From the NCBI RefSeq assembly GCF_900302475.1, contig NZ_OMOQ01000001.1, forward strand, positions 992,001-1,056,000: a stretch of DNA of 64,000 nucleotides. The letters run 5' to 3'. The DNA is from Defluviimonas aquaemixtae (lineage in GTDB: Bacteria; Pseudomonadota; Alphaproteobacteria; Rhodobacterales; Rhodobacteraceae). Shown here piece by piece: positions 52,429-61,306 of the stretch. A program made the translations under genes and the position numbers. Below the pieces are notes generated by a model that saw only the letters and a program-made list of their open reading frames with translations, was not told the origin of the DNA and did not search any database. Each line of letters starts with the position of its first letter. The first letter of the stretch is position 1.

Positions 52429-54033
52429 CTATTTTTTCTCGGGCACTCCCTTCACAGGGGCAATGATTCCGGCTCTTCTCAGGGTCAGCACGGGGTAGTC
52501 AGGATCGTTCAGGTAGCGATCGAGCGTGAAATCCACTTCAAGCGACTTGAGTTCTTCAAGATACTTCTTCGCCGCGGCAATGTCGCCGGCATTGGCGCAA
52601 AGCGCCAGCAACTGCCGGCGAGGCGCCACGAACTTCGGGGCGACGCGGCTGGCGCGCTCGGCCGCCGACCTGGCTTCCTCGAGTCTGCCGGCGCTGATGC
52701 AGACAAGGGAATGGTAAAGGTCCCAAAGGTGCCCGAACTCATCGCGGGAAGCCATCGATCGACACGCGGCAGAAATCTCGTATGCCTTTGCGGGGTCGCC
52801 GACCGCGCTGTGCGCCATTGCCAGCGTCTGCCGGGCGAAAAGGTTGTTCCGGTTCCAGGCCATCGCCTGTTCGGCGAGCCTGGCGGGCCCCGTTAGCTCA
52901 TCCTCCAGCATGATGCGCGTCAGAGCAACGAGTGCCACCGCCAGCCCGTTGTCGGGGGCGCGGGAAACCACGCTCGGGACAAGCTCGTCGATCTCATCCC
53001 GCCAGGCGTCGTGGTCCCCGTCGACCTTCTCCACGAGTTGCGCCATTCGGACGAAGGCGCGCCAGGCGAGATAGACGCCGTTCGGGTCCTCTTCATGGGC
53101 CTTGGTAAAGTAGCGGTGCGCCTCGTCGAAGCCGAGCGGATCGAACTGCGCGAGGCTCTTTGCACCCTGGAGTGCATCCTTGACAGCCTGTGACTCGGGC
53201 CTCGACGGGCTCAACCGCTCCGGTAGCTTGTGGATGACCTTGGTGGCTGCGCCATGCACGAGATCCGCGACGATGGTGCCGGTGATCGCTTCGGCGATCC
53301 CGCCCGATACGCTCTTGTGATCAGAATAAAGCAGGCATCCGTCCCTTGGGTCCTCGATCCTCAGGAAGATCACCGAGCGGTCGTCGTCTTGTGCGACGTC
53401 GCATCGGATCTCGAGATCGAACGTTCCTGAGAACCCCGCGCGGTCCGCCTTCAGAAACCGGCTGGCGGAGAGCCTGTCCTCCAGATTCCGGGCGACCTGG
53501 TCGGCGATGATGCGGCCGGTAACCCTCTCGGAGGATGTTCCGCTTTCGGACTTCTCGGCGCGAATGAGAAGGCCACGACGCAGCGGCTGCGTCGCGGGTG
53601 TCGGCACGTCCGCGCTGGCATAGTGGGCCCTGGCGTTTCGCAACCACTCGTCGAACTCTTCGTCCTTCGCGTCGAGCCCCTCGAGGAACTCCCTGCCGGT
53701 GCGGCGCGGGTCGGATGCCGCGATCAGATCCGTCTCGATGCGCTCGCTGTCCAGCCAGACGTCGCTGCGATCCGCGCCGAGCAGGTCCGCGTGGTCGCCG
53801 AACGCGTTTCTGATCTCGGTCAGCGTCTGCCTCAGGCTTCCGCTGGCCTGCGCGGGCCCACGGTCGCTCCACAGCTTGCTTTCCAGCCAGCGGCGGGATC
53901 GCTTCATGTCGCCGGCCTCGGCAAGAAGCGCCAGCAGGGCTCTGGGCTTCGAACCTTTCGGGGTAATGTCATTGCCATCGGGATCGGCGAGCGCAAGAGC
54001 TCCGAAAAAATTGATCCTGAAGCCCTTTTTCAT
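52429..54033 (-). CDS. SARP-like transcriptional regulator with TPR-type C-terminus
   Basis: A 534-residue protein. Residues 1-90 look like a SARP/OmpR-type winged helix (INFFGALALADPDGNDITPK, KPRALLALLAEAG, RRWLESKLWSDRG, SLRQTLTEIRNAFG). A middle region of about 200 residues is followed by a helical TPR-like array from about residue 310 (EAHRYFTKAHEEDPNG, ARQTLAMAHSAVGDPAKAYE, EEARSAAERASRV). There is no classic AAA+ domain. It is divergent from the PAP2 gene and probably controls it. Similar regulators in Alphaproteobacteria are poorly studied. Confidence 0.75.
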   Translation of the reverse strand: MKKGFRINFFGALALADPDGNDITPKGSKPRALLALLAEAGDMKRSRRWLESKLWSDRGPAQASGSLRQTLTEIRNAFGDHADLLGADRSDVWLDSERIETDLIAASDPRRTGREFLEGLDAKDEEFDEWLRNARAHYASADVPTPATQPLRRGLLIRAEKSESGTSSERVTGRIIADQVARNLEDRLSASRFLKADRAGFSGTFDLEIRCDVAQDDDRSVIFLRIEDPRDGCLLYSDHKSVSGGIAEAITGTIVADLVHGAATKVIHKLPERLSPSRPESQAVKDALQGAKSLAQFDPLGFDEAHRYFTKAHEEDPNGVYLAWRAFVRMAQLVEKVDGDHDAWRDEIDELVPSVVSRAPDNGLAVALVALTRIMLEDELTGPARLAEQAMAWNRNNLFARQTLAMAHSAVGDPAKAYEISAACRSMASRDEFGHLWDLYHSLVCISAGRLEEARSAAERASRVAPKFVAPRRQLLALCANAGDIAAAKKYLEELKSLEVDFTLDRYLNDPDYPVLTLRRAGIIAPVKGVPEKK

Positions 54034-54157
54034 AAAACGGGTCCCATGTGACCGCCCCGAACCAGGCGGCGCTCGGCCTGCATGCGCGATCTCTCGGCCA
54101 AGGGTGCACCGGGAGGCCGGCGAACGTCCGTCCGGCAAGAGCGCCGCGACATCTTCG

Positions 54158-54190
54158 CAAGTTTTTCGTCAGTCTAGCGTCAATTTTTCG
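54158..54190. promoter_or_regulatory. Two phased TTTTTCG direct repeats
   Basis: TTTTTCG at 54162-54168 and 54184-54190 lie in the same orientation exactly 22 bases (two helical turns) apart, each preceded by CAA. They are in the divergent promoter between the SARP-like and PAP2 genes. SARP proteins typically bind heptamer direct repeats on one helix face. Confidence 0.35.
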
Positions 54191-54289
54191 GTTTCGCCAG
54201 TTGGATGAGGGCCGGGACGTTGACAGGCCAACAGGTTGGCGGTCATCATTTTTTTTCGCGCTGACACTTTTCTGCGGGGGACGGCTTGT

Positions 54290-55381
54290 ATGGCTGGTAG
54301 AGCAGGAAGAGCAGGCCGGGCGGGCCGCGCCGGGCGGGCCGGACGTGCAGGGCGGGCAGGACGTGCCGGCCGCGCCTATTCCGAAGGCGAGGATGCGGCG
54401 CTCGATTCAGCGCTGCTGACGCATCGAGAGGGGATATCGCCTTTCTGGGATGGATCGCACGACCTCACGCCGACCTCGCGAGCCGATTTCGAGAGACTGA
54501 GGGCGCTCGCGCCGATCCCGCGAGAGGTGGTGATCGACCACCGCCTGTTCTACAAGTTCGTGACGAGCGACGCGGGCGGCGGAACCATCGGTCAGGTTCA
54601 CTGCGATCTGGTGAGCGGCCCTGATCCGCTAGTGAAACTCACCGAGCCCGCCGATACGTTTTTTCGAGACCAGTTGCTGCACGTTCAGTCCTACGCCGAC
54701 CTGCGCGAGGATCGGTTCGACGAGATCATCGTGCAGACCGAGGATATCCTGTCCTTCTTCGCCGCGATCCTGAAGATCGACCTCACTTATTCGGAATGGA
54801 TCGCCGAACTGCTCGAGGCGGTCGTCCGGCTTTGCGGCTACACGGAATTTCCGCTGAAGTTCATTTTCGACGTGCCGAGGCCGAGCCAGTTGAGCGCAAG
54901 GGTCGTTCCGATGATCGAAACGCCCGGGCACGGCGCTTGGCCGTCAGGTCACGGCACCGAAAGCTTCGCCGTGGCCGCCGTCCTCTGCGGATTGCTGCAC
55001 CGCTGGGAGGCGGGCGATGGGACCTTCAGGTTGCTGGATGTCGCCGTCGGCGGCAATCATGGCGCCACAATGCTACTGCGCACGGCGATGCGGATTGCCG
55101 ACAACCGAGTCGTCGCGGGCGTTCACTATCCTTATGATGGCGTCGCGGGCGCGGCGCTCGGCCTCGCGATCGGCGAAGCGATCGTCAACTACGCGAGCGC
55201 GCAGGCTGCGACTCTCGCCTACGAGCTTCTCGCGCCGCCGGCGCAGAACTATGAGCTCAGCGAAGTGGTTCTGAAGAACCAGCTTCAGACGACGTCGAGG
55301 AACTTCGTTAGGGGCCCGCGCGATCCCCTGATCATAGGGCTTTGGGACCACGCCAAGGACGAAATGCCCTCGGAAAAGTGA
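54290..55381 (+). CDS. PAP2/vanadium haloperoxidase-fold protein with GRA-repeat N-terminus
   Basis: A 363-residue protein. After Met-Ala come nine consecutive Gly-Arg-Ala triplets (54296-54376), then a unique region. A PAP2-type acid phosphatase/haloperoxidase core follows: KFIFDVPRP (K-x6-RP), WPSGHG (PSGH) and RVVAGVHYPYD (R-x5-H-x3-D), all residues needed to bind phosphate or vanadate. The core lacks strong membrane helices, which fits a vanadium-dependent haloperoxidase or soluble phosphatase. ATG 54290 has GGGGGA upstream. It converges on the subtilase gene with an 8-base gap. Confidence 0.8.
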   Translation: MAGRAGRAGRAGRAGRAGRAGRAGRAGRAYSEGEDAALDSALLTHREGISPFWDGSHDLTPTSRADFERLRALAPIPREVVIDHRLFYKFVTSDAGGGTIGQVHCDLVSGPDPLVKLTEPADTFFRDQLLHVQSYADLREDRFDEIIVQTEDILSFFAAILKIDLTYSEWIAELLEAVVRLCGYTEFPLKFIFDVPRPSQLSARVVPMIETPGHGAWPSGHGTESFAVAAVLCGLLHRWEAGDGTFRLLDVAVGGNHGATMLLRTAMRIADNRVVAGVHYPYDGVAGAALGLAIGEAIVNYASAQAATLAYELLAPPAQNYELSEVVLKNQLQTTSRNFVRGPRDPLIIGLWDHAKDEMPSEK

Positions 55382-55389
55382 TGCGGGCC

Positions 55390-57456
55390 TCACACCCCGC
55401 GCTTGCGGATCGCCGGGTTGTCGAGGACGACCCGGTCGCCCAGCCGCGACTTCGGTAGGGGGGCCGTCACGGCGGTATCGGGAAGCGGGGCACCCAGCAG
55501 ACGCAATACCTTGTCGCGGGTGAGCGTGGCCACGGCCGCGCTCGTCCCGTCGAGCGACACGGTGGCGTGCGAATGGACACCTGCCGCCCGGACGCCCCTC
55601 GGAGCCCGCGCGACGCTCGAAACCGCCGATGCCGTCGGTTGGTGTCCCGACCAGTCCGCGCCCTCCGACGTGTAGTCGGCCGGAGCGATATGGTGCGGCG
55701 GGGTGTTAAGAGGGTCGTGCCGGACGACCGCCCCGCCTGCGGTCAGGGCGCCGGCTGAATCAATGGTCGTGTAGGCCGAGTTCGTCCCCTCATGCGTGAT
55801 GTCACCCGCCCCGTGAAAATCGTAGTCGCGGGTGCGCGGGTTGAATTCATGGACGCTTGGCGCGTCGAGATAGGATTGCCGCGCGCCTGTCCGCCGGGGA
55901 TAGGGGCTGTCGTCGCTTTGGACCTGAAGCAGGAAATCCATCTCGGCGTCGCCGGTGTTCTCGACAAGGATCGTCCAGGCGCCGCTGGGGCTTGTCGGCT
56001 TCGTCGAGTTCAGCTCCTTCGTGGGGCGGAGCGAGATGAGGATGTAGGCCGGGATGGACAGCGCGAACATTGTCTGCGCCGCGCGGTGCGAGATCCACGC
56101 GATGTCCTCGCCGTTCGCGTTCACCAGTTTGCGAACGCCGCCGGCTGGAATGGTGTTCGGGCCAAAGACCTCGCCCGAAGGCGATCGGAGCTCGATCTTG
56201 AGCTTTTCCAGGTCGTTGCCCGGGAGCTTCGTCGAAGCGCGCAACTCGACATAGCTCGGCGTCAGGTCGCTTGGCTGCACCCGCAGGGTGAAGTCTCGCG
56301 GCTCTCCCTTGACCAGCTTGCGGCGCGCCACCTGCTGCTTCGCGTAGTCGTTTCCGTAGGGAAACACGACGAACACTTCGAGAGGAAACGGCAGGGCAGC
56401 GGCAATGTCGATTGTCTGGGCGATCACCTGTTCGAGAAGGGAGCGCCCGTCCTTCGACCCGGCAAGAACGCCGAGACTGATGTTCACGACCAGGGCGTCG
56501 GCCGTTCCAAATGTGTCGAGTATCAACCGCCACAGGCCAAGGATCACCTGCAGGGGCATCTTCTTGCCCGACGTGTCGTCGTAGACAACCGGTGGCAGTT
56601 GCACCACACGCATCGACACCTCTCCAAGCGGATCGCTAGACGACTGGTCGATGCCGCCGGCCAGATCCAGCATATGCGATCCGTGGCTGCCGCGATTTGA
56701 CAGGCTGTGCCGAGTGAGCGGCGGGAAGAACAGCGCGGCCAGTTCCCGGTAGAGGACGGTTTCGCCTTCCTCTTGAAGGCGATCGAGCCATTGCCCGATC
56801 TGCGTCTTTCCAAGGACGGTTGGCGGCGCGCCCCAGGACTGCGCGGTGAAGTCGACGATCCGCGACACGCCCGCGCCGTCCCAGAACCGTGCGTTCAGCA
56901 GCGGGATGCAGTCGTCGACAATGCCAAGCACGACCCTGGGGCTTTCGGCCGCGGATTCCGCTTCGCCCTCGGATTCCGCTAGCGCCATGGCGTCGCCAAC
57001 GATGTCGGGTGGAGGGTCCGGATCGGGGTCTCCGCCTTCAAACGCGACGGCGTCTTCAGTGACAAGACCGCCGACGGCGAGGACGACGAAAAGTTCATCG
57101 TCCCGCGCGGAGTCGAGCCGCCGGTAGATGATCGCCACGACCGGCTCGTCCTCCTTGCGCGTTAGTGCGGCGTAGTCCTGAACGAAGGGATCGAACGCGA
57201 GCCGCTCGGCTCTGCCGTTCGAAGTGAGCGCCCTGAAAAAATCCTCCGTCCGAAGGTTCGTGCTGACGGACTCCACCAGAATCGACTCCCAGAGCACGTC
57301 TGACTTGCTCTTCACGGGAATTCCCTGCCAGCGCAGACGCTCCACATCGAGCCCCCCGTCCTTGAGGAAGGCAAGATGGGTGGCAAACTCCAGATATCCA
57401 TCCCGATCGGTCCTGAATTCGTCTCTCTTGGGAGCGTCTCCGTTCTGGTCGGCCAT
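55390..57456 (-). CDS. Atypical subtilisin-like (S8) peptidase
   Basis: A 688-residue protein with an S8 catalytic triad: Asp in VLGIVDDCIPLL (about residue 179), His in RGSHGSHMLDLAGG (about 257) and Ser in SLDGTSAAVATL (about 637). The VVNISLG strand of the oxyanion region lies between. The distance from His to Ser is about 380 residues, far larger than in classical subtilases, and includes a beta-rich insert (about residues 390-540). There is no signal peptide, so it is probably cytosolic. ATG 57456 has GGAGG. A Pro/Asp-rich stretch (GGDPDPDPPPDI) precedes the catalytic domain. Confidence 0.8.
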   Translation of the reverse strand: MADQNGDAPKRDEFRTDRDGYLEFATHLAFLKDGGLDVERLRWQGIPVKSKSDVLWESILVESVSTNLRTEDFFRALTSNGRAERLAFDPFVQDYAALTRKEDEPVVAIIYRRLDSARDDELFVVLAVGGLVTEDAVAFEGGDPDPDPPPDIVGDAMALAESEGEAESAAESPRVVLGIVDDCIPLLNARFWDGAGVSRIVDFTAQSWGAPPTVLGKTQIGQWLDRLQEEGETVLYRELAALFFPPLTRHSLSNRGSHGSHMLDLAGGIDQSSSDPLGEVSMRVVQLPPVVYDDTSGKKMPLQVILGLWRLILDTFGTADALVVNISLGVLAGSKDGRSLLEQVIAQTIDIAAALPFPLEVFVVFPYGNDYAKQQVARRKLVKGEPRDFTLRVQPSDLTPSYVELRASTKLPGNDLEKLKIELRSPSGEVFGPNTIPAGGVRKLVNANGEDIAWISHRAAQTMFALSIPAYILISLRPTKELNSTKPTSPSGAWTILVENTGDAEMDFLLQVQSDDSPYPRRTGARQSYLDAPSVHEFNPRTRDYDFHGAGDITHEGTNSAYTTIDSAGALTAGGAVVRHDPLNTPPHHIAPADYTSEGADWSGHQPTASAVSSVARAPRGVRAAGVHSHATVSLDGTSAAVATLTRDKVLRLLGAPLPDTAVTAPLPKSRLGDRVVLDNPAIRKRGV

Positions 57457-57764
57457 GAGGTCCTCCATTCGCTCTGAGAAAATGATGCCGTTCGGTCTTA
57501 GACCTGACAAGGAATTGGCCGCCAAGGACACGCCGTTGCACACGATTTGACGGTAGATTGACGCTGACACCTTCTTTCGGTGCGGTCTTCGCGGTGAAAC
57601 AAACCCCGAACCGCCCTCGCGATGCCGTCGTCGCCGCTATTTTTAGGCCCGCGCCGATGTCGGGCTGCGCTTTTCGCGGATCGTTCACTTTCTGCTGACG
57701 GACGGTTGATGCCGCCCGGAGAGACTGGGGTGCCGGCAATCTCCGGCAACCAGGAGGACATCCC
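57457..57764. other. Gene-free stretch between S8 peptidase and small membrane gene
   Basis: Divergent upstream region of the S8 peptidase and of the small membrane protein. No gene is seen. Confidence 0.35.
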
Positions 57765-57992
57765 ATGGCGAACATGGCAACATCCCGACCCGCACGGAAA
57801 GTGATCGCGGCCAGCATCACGGCGGCAATCGTGGCCACCACCCTCGCTGCGCTGCGCGGCTATCCGCCCGACATCATGCCGCTTGTCCTCGCGGACGCGC
57901 TGATGGCGGCGGCTTTCGCCTTCGTCGCGGGTTATCTCGTCCCGCCCGCCGACCGGGACCGGGCGACCCCTACGGCGATGCTACAGTCCTGA
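57765..57992 (+). CDS. Holin-like small two-helix membrane protein
   Basis: A 75-residue protein with two hydrophobic helices (about residues 13-30 and 38-58) and a VAGYLVPPADRDRA tail that resembles small phage holin-like proteins of Proteobacteria. AGGAGG precedes the ATG. A perfect 9-base-pair hairpin follows its stop directly. It stands alone, with no lysozyme or other lysis gene near, so a lysis role is unproved. Confidence 0.55.
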   Translation: MANMATSRPARKVIAASITAAIVATTLAALRGYPPDIMPLVLADALMAAAFAFVAGYLVPPADRDRATPTAMLQS

Positions 57993-58016
57993 TCGGGGCG
58001 AATTCCCTCGCCCCGA
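57993..58016 (+). terminator. Terminator-like hairpin
   Basis: Perfect arms TCGGGGCGA and TCGCCCCGA around a 6-base loop, starting immediately after the stop codon of the small membrane gene. No T-run follows. Confidence 0.5.
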
Positions 58017-59285
58017 ACCAAAGGCGCCCGGCGCGCCGAGTCGTCCGAGACAGGCAGGCCGGTCTCGATCCCTGAACCGTCGCGGGAAGAACGCGGCGGG
58101 ACAGGTGCATTGCACTCCACCCACACCCCATCACCGAGCGTTCTGTGGCTGCGTCCACGCTGTGCGATGCACGGAATTCGCGCCATTTTGCGTTCTGCCA
58201 GTCATTTTGACGCTGCGATAACGATCCGCTGTCGGGACGATAACGCACTTCGCGCATAGTCGATCTTACCCTGTGAGGCGAGAAAGGAGCCTTTTGAAGT
58301 GAGTTTTTTCATTGCTATGCAGAACCGGCGGGCTACAGCAAGGCATTTGCACCCCCAGACGTTTACCAGCGCACGCAATGAGTTCCTGATTGTGTCGCGA
58401 TCGGGTGGGCGGAATGAATTTTTAAGCATCTCCAATGCCGGTGATTGCACAGGGCAAGAGGAGGAGGCTCCGGCGGAGCTGAAACCCGATGCCGTGCTGC
58501 ACGCAACGCTCGTCGCGCAGGGTCCTGATGGTGGCGAAATCTTCGTCGTGGAGCGCCAGAAGCGCAAAGGTCATGTCGGGGAAGGGCGCCATCTAGGGGG
58601 TGACGGTTACATTCTGCTTCATCAGGCCGAAGATAGGGTCAGCCTGACAGGAGCGGTGCGCTTGCGGCCGGGCGTGAATCCCCGCCCGGCCGGGAACTTG
58701 CCCGGCGCGACGGTGCGTTTTGACGCCGCCTATGTGCCCTGGAGCGGCGAGCGGCTGCCGGCGGGCTTCAACCAGGGTTGCAGAACGCGTTTCGGCGTCG
58801 TCTGACATATCTCCTGTGAGAACGTCCATTTTTCGAGGTTCGGAGCACTCTTGCCGCGGGTTCAAGAGCTTCGCGCAGTCGCGATGAATTACATCTTCGA
58901 GATCTGTTTTTTCTTTACCGATCGTCTACGACCACTCAGCGGCGTGTGCAGCAGATGTCCAAGCTCTGATCACGTGCCGTCGCGCCATCGGCTGGTACTT
59001 TCGGCTTTCTGGGAATTGCCGGCTCAACAATTCGGAGCGCCCTTTTCAATGACATGTCTCCAGGGCCCAGATATTATTGGCGCATCGCGGCGTATCAGTC
59101 CGGGGGGTTTTAACCGGAACTGAACATACCAGCCTCAGTGCAGAAGGTCCGGAGCGTCCCGCATTCTCGCCGTTCCCTTCAAACGCAGTAAACGGTGACG
59201 TGAAGGCGTCCGGCACGGCAAAACACGACGTCGAAGACTATTGCGGATCGGGTCAAGTGCCGCACTCAGGTCACCCACTACACGT
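58017..59285. other. Long region without a confident gene
   Basis: No complete gene is recognised in about 1.27 kb. On the plus strand a 168-codon frame from GTG 58299 has an AAGGAG site nine bases upstream but no recognisable protein features. On the minus strand, 58442-58611 has coding-like codon use (third positions mostly G or C) and would read MAPFPDMTFALLALHDEDFA onwards, starting right after a TAG in the same frame. These are probably pieces of decayed, perhaps mobile, genes. From about 58850 the DNA is less GC-rich. Confidence 0.4.
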
Positions 59286-59978
59286 TCAACCGTATTGGAT
59301 TGCTTTCAGATCTGATCGCAGCGCCCCGACAATGGATGCGGCGGTCGGGTGTATCTCGGTCTCGCACGGGTGGAACACAACATTGGACATGAACCGGCCC
59401 GTGGCAGTAACGAGCTCGGTATCGATCCGGTGCGCGCCATGAGCGCCGGAATCGAGGAGCTCGACACTTGTCGCATCAAGTCCGGGGCCGCAGAGCGCCG
59501 CAGCAACCGCCGAGTTCAGATCGTATGGAAAGAGCGTAATAGCCTCACGCAGTGATCCCGACCAACTGGCCCCAAGGCCCGGACGGGCGGCACGAATGTG
59601 AAGCCGGGCGGTATGATCGTCAGCGCCATGGCCGATCCCAGCGAACCAGGGCGAGAACAGCCGCAACCTCGTCCCGTGCGCTTCGGCCACCTCCTCCAAC
59701 CTCCGGCGAAAAGCATCATCGGCCAGTGCTCCCGCGCATACGGTCCAGAGGTCCGCCTTGGCCAGCGCCTGCGGGCCGAACGCCCGCAGCGCCCCGGGAC
59801 CGGCCGTTTCGATGATCAGTCCGGCGGGCGCGGCGAGAAACGCGTCCGGATCAGCGGTATCGGGGGGACCGCCCCTCGTCAGCACGCGAGAGAGTTGAAA
59901 GTGCGGGGTCGCGCGCAGGAACGCGATTACGCCCCGCCCGATCCGGCCCGCACCGATCACGCTGACCGTCCGGTCCAT
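59286..59978 (-). CDS. L-aspartate dehydrogenase-like protein
   Basis: A 230-residue protein of the NadX/AspDH (DUF108) family. VSVIGAGRIGRGVIAFL binds NAD(P), and the catalytic domain has LWTVCAGALAD and SLREAITLFPYDLNSAVAAALCGPG. The family includes aspartate dehydrogenases that make oxaloacetate or iminoaspartate. It lies 64 bases downstream of the LIV-type binding protein gene on the same strand, so it may act on the imported compound. Confidence 0.8.
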   Translation of the reverse strand: MDRTVSVIGAGRIGRGVIAFLRATPHFQLSRVLTRGGPPDTADPDAFLAAPAGLIIETAGPGALRAFGPQALAKADLWTVCAGALADDAFRRRLEEVAEAHGTRLRLFSPWFAGIGHGADDHTARLHIRAARPGLGASWSGSLREAITLFPYDLNSAVAAALCGPGLDATSVELLDSGAHGAHRIDTELVTATGRFMSNVVFHPCETEIHPTAASIVGALRSDLKAIQYG

Positions 59979-60042
59979 CCGCAGTCTCCCCGAAGGAGTC
60001 CGGCCTGCGCGCTTGGCGGGCCGGGAACCTTTCGCGCGATGT

Positions 60043-61305
60043 CTAGTTGGTCGAGGCCATCAGAGCATCGACCTCTTCCAGCGTTATGTAGCTGGCTTCC
60101 TCGGTGCCGGTTTCGGTGAAGGTCCAGACCACCGCCGGGGCCGAGACATCGCCGTTTGCGTCGAAGCGCACATTGCCGGTGGCACCCTGATAGAGAACAG
60201 AACCCCCGCCGGCCAAAATGTCACGCGCCGCCGCAAAGCCCGCCGCATCGGCAGTGACGGGCGTGCCCGCCGGATCGGTGACGCGCGAGACGGCGGCAGC
60301 GATATCTGCGCCCCTGGCGTCCTTGCCCGCCGCTTCCATCGCCAGAAGCGCGATCATCGTCGCATCATAGCTGTTGGCGAGGCCGGGCCCGTTCGGCTCG
60401 GACGCGAAGCGTGCCTTGTAGCTGGCAACGAAGGCATCCGCGGACTCGACACGCGGCGAGGCGGTGTCGGTGCCATGCGCATTGCCGAGATACTGCAACC
60501 CGACGTTGTCGCGAAACTCGTCGGATTTCAGCGAATTGGCGAGGATCATGTTCTGCGTTCCACCCAGCGACACCCATTCCCGCACGACCGAGCTTCCTTC
60601 GGTCGGATAGATCGCGAGATAGATCGCCTCGGGTTCACCCGCCAGTGCTTCGGTCACCTCCGCACGGTAGGACGGCTGGGCATCGTTGATCGCGACTGAG
60701 CCGGTGACCTCGATCCCGTGCGCCTTCAGGTTCTCGGCGACGAGTTTACCGATGTCCTGACCCCAGTCATCGTTCTTGTAGAGGACGGCGACGGACTTGT
60801 AGCCTTGATCCTTGGCGACTTTTGCACCCACCGCGGCCTGCACGCCGGACGTCGCGAAGGTGCGGAACCAGAGGCCGTTCGTCTTGCCTTCCTCAGCTAA
60901 CGCCGTGAACGCACCCGAGGACGAGCAGCATGAGAACTGCGCGACTCCCGCCGGGACGGTGACCGAGGTCAGGATCGGCATCGAAACGCCGCTCGACACC
61001 GCGCCAAGCAGAACCTGCACGCCGTCGAGATCAACCAGCGCCTTGGCCGCGTCCACCCCGACCTTGGGGTCGACCTGGCTGTCGCGCAGCACCATCTCGA
61101 TCTGGCAACCCTGGACACCGCCTGCCTCGTTGACCTGATCGACGACGAATTGCGCGGTTTCCGCGATGGGTTTGCCCCAGTCCACGGATGTCGGCAGGAC
61201 CGCGCCGATCTTGGTGGTGCAATCCTGCGCCATTGCCGCGCCGCTGAAGCCGACAGCCAGCCCGAAGGCGACCCCGGCCGTCTTGACCATTCCGAATGTT
61301 GTCAT
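60043..61305 (-). CDS. livK: LIV-type ABC transporter substrate-binding protein
   Basis: A 420-residue periplasmic binding protein of the branched-chain amino acid (HAAT) family. Its signal peptide contains VAFGLAVGFSGAAMA, cleaved before QDC. The mature fold has IGAVLPTSVDWGKPIAE, VAVLYKNDDWGQDIG and NSYDATMIALLAME. The ligand may be an amino acid or an amide-like compound; the adjacent aspartate dehydrogenase hints at an aspartate-related substrate. It is the fifth gene of the transporter operon. Confidence 0.92.
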   Translation of the reverse strand: MTTFGMVKTAGVAFGLAVGFSGAAMAQDCTTKIGAVLPTSVDWGKPIAETAQFVVDQVNEAGGVQGCQIEMVLRDSQVDPKVGVDAAKALVDLDGVQVLLGAVSSGVSMPILTSVTVPAGVAQFSCCSSSGAFTALAEEGKTNGLWFRTFATSGVQAAVGAKVAKDQGYKSVAVLYKNDDWGQDIGKLVAENLKAHGIEVTGSVAINDAQPSYRAEVTEALAGEPEAIYLAIYPTEGSSVVREWVSLGGTQNMILANSLKSDEFRDNVGLQYLGNAHGTDTASPRVESADAFVASYKARFASEPNGPGLANSYDATMIALLAMEAAGKDARGADIAAAVSRVTDPAGTPVTADAAGFAAARDILAGGGSVLYQGATGNVRFDANGDVSAPAVVWTFTETGTEEASYITLEEVDALMASTN

Positions 61306-61306
61306 T

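Noticed and set aside
54293..54376. GRA repeat as a CRISPR or DNA-level tandem array
   Set aside because: Codons differ from unit to unit, there are no spacers, and the order is kept only at protein level.
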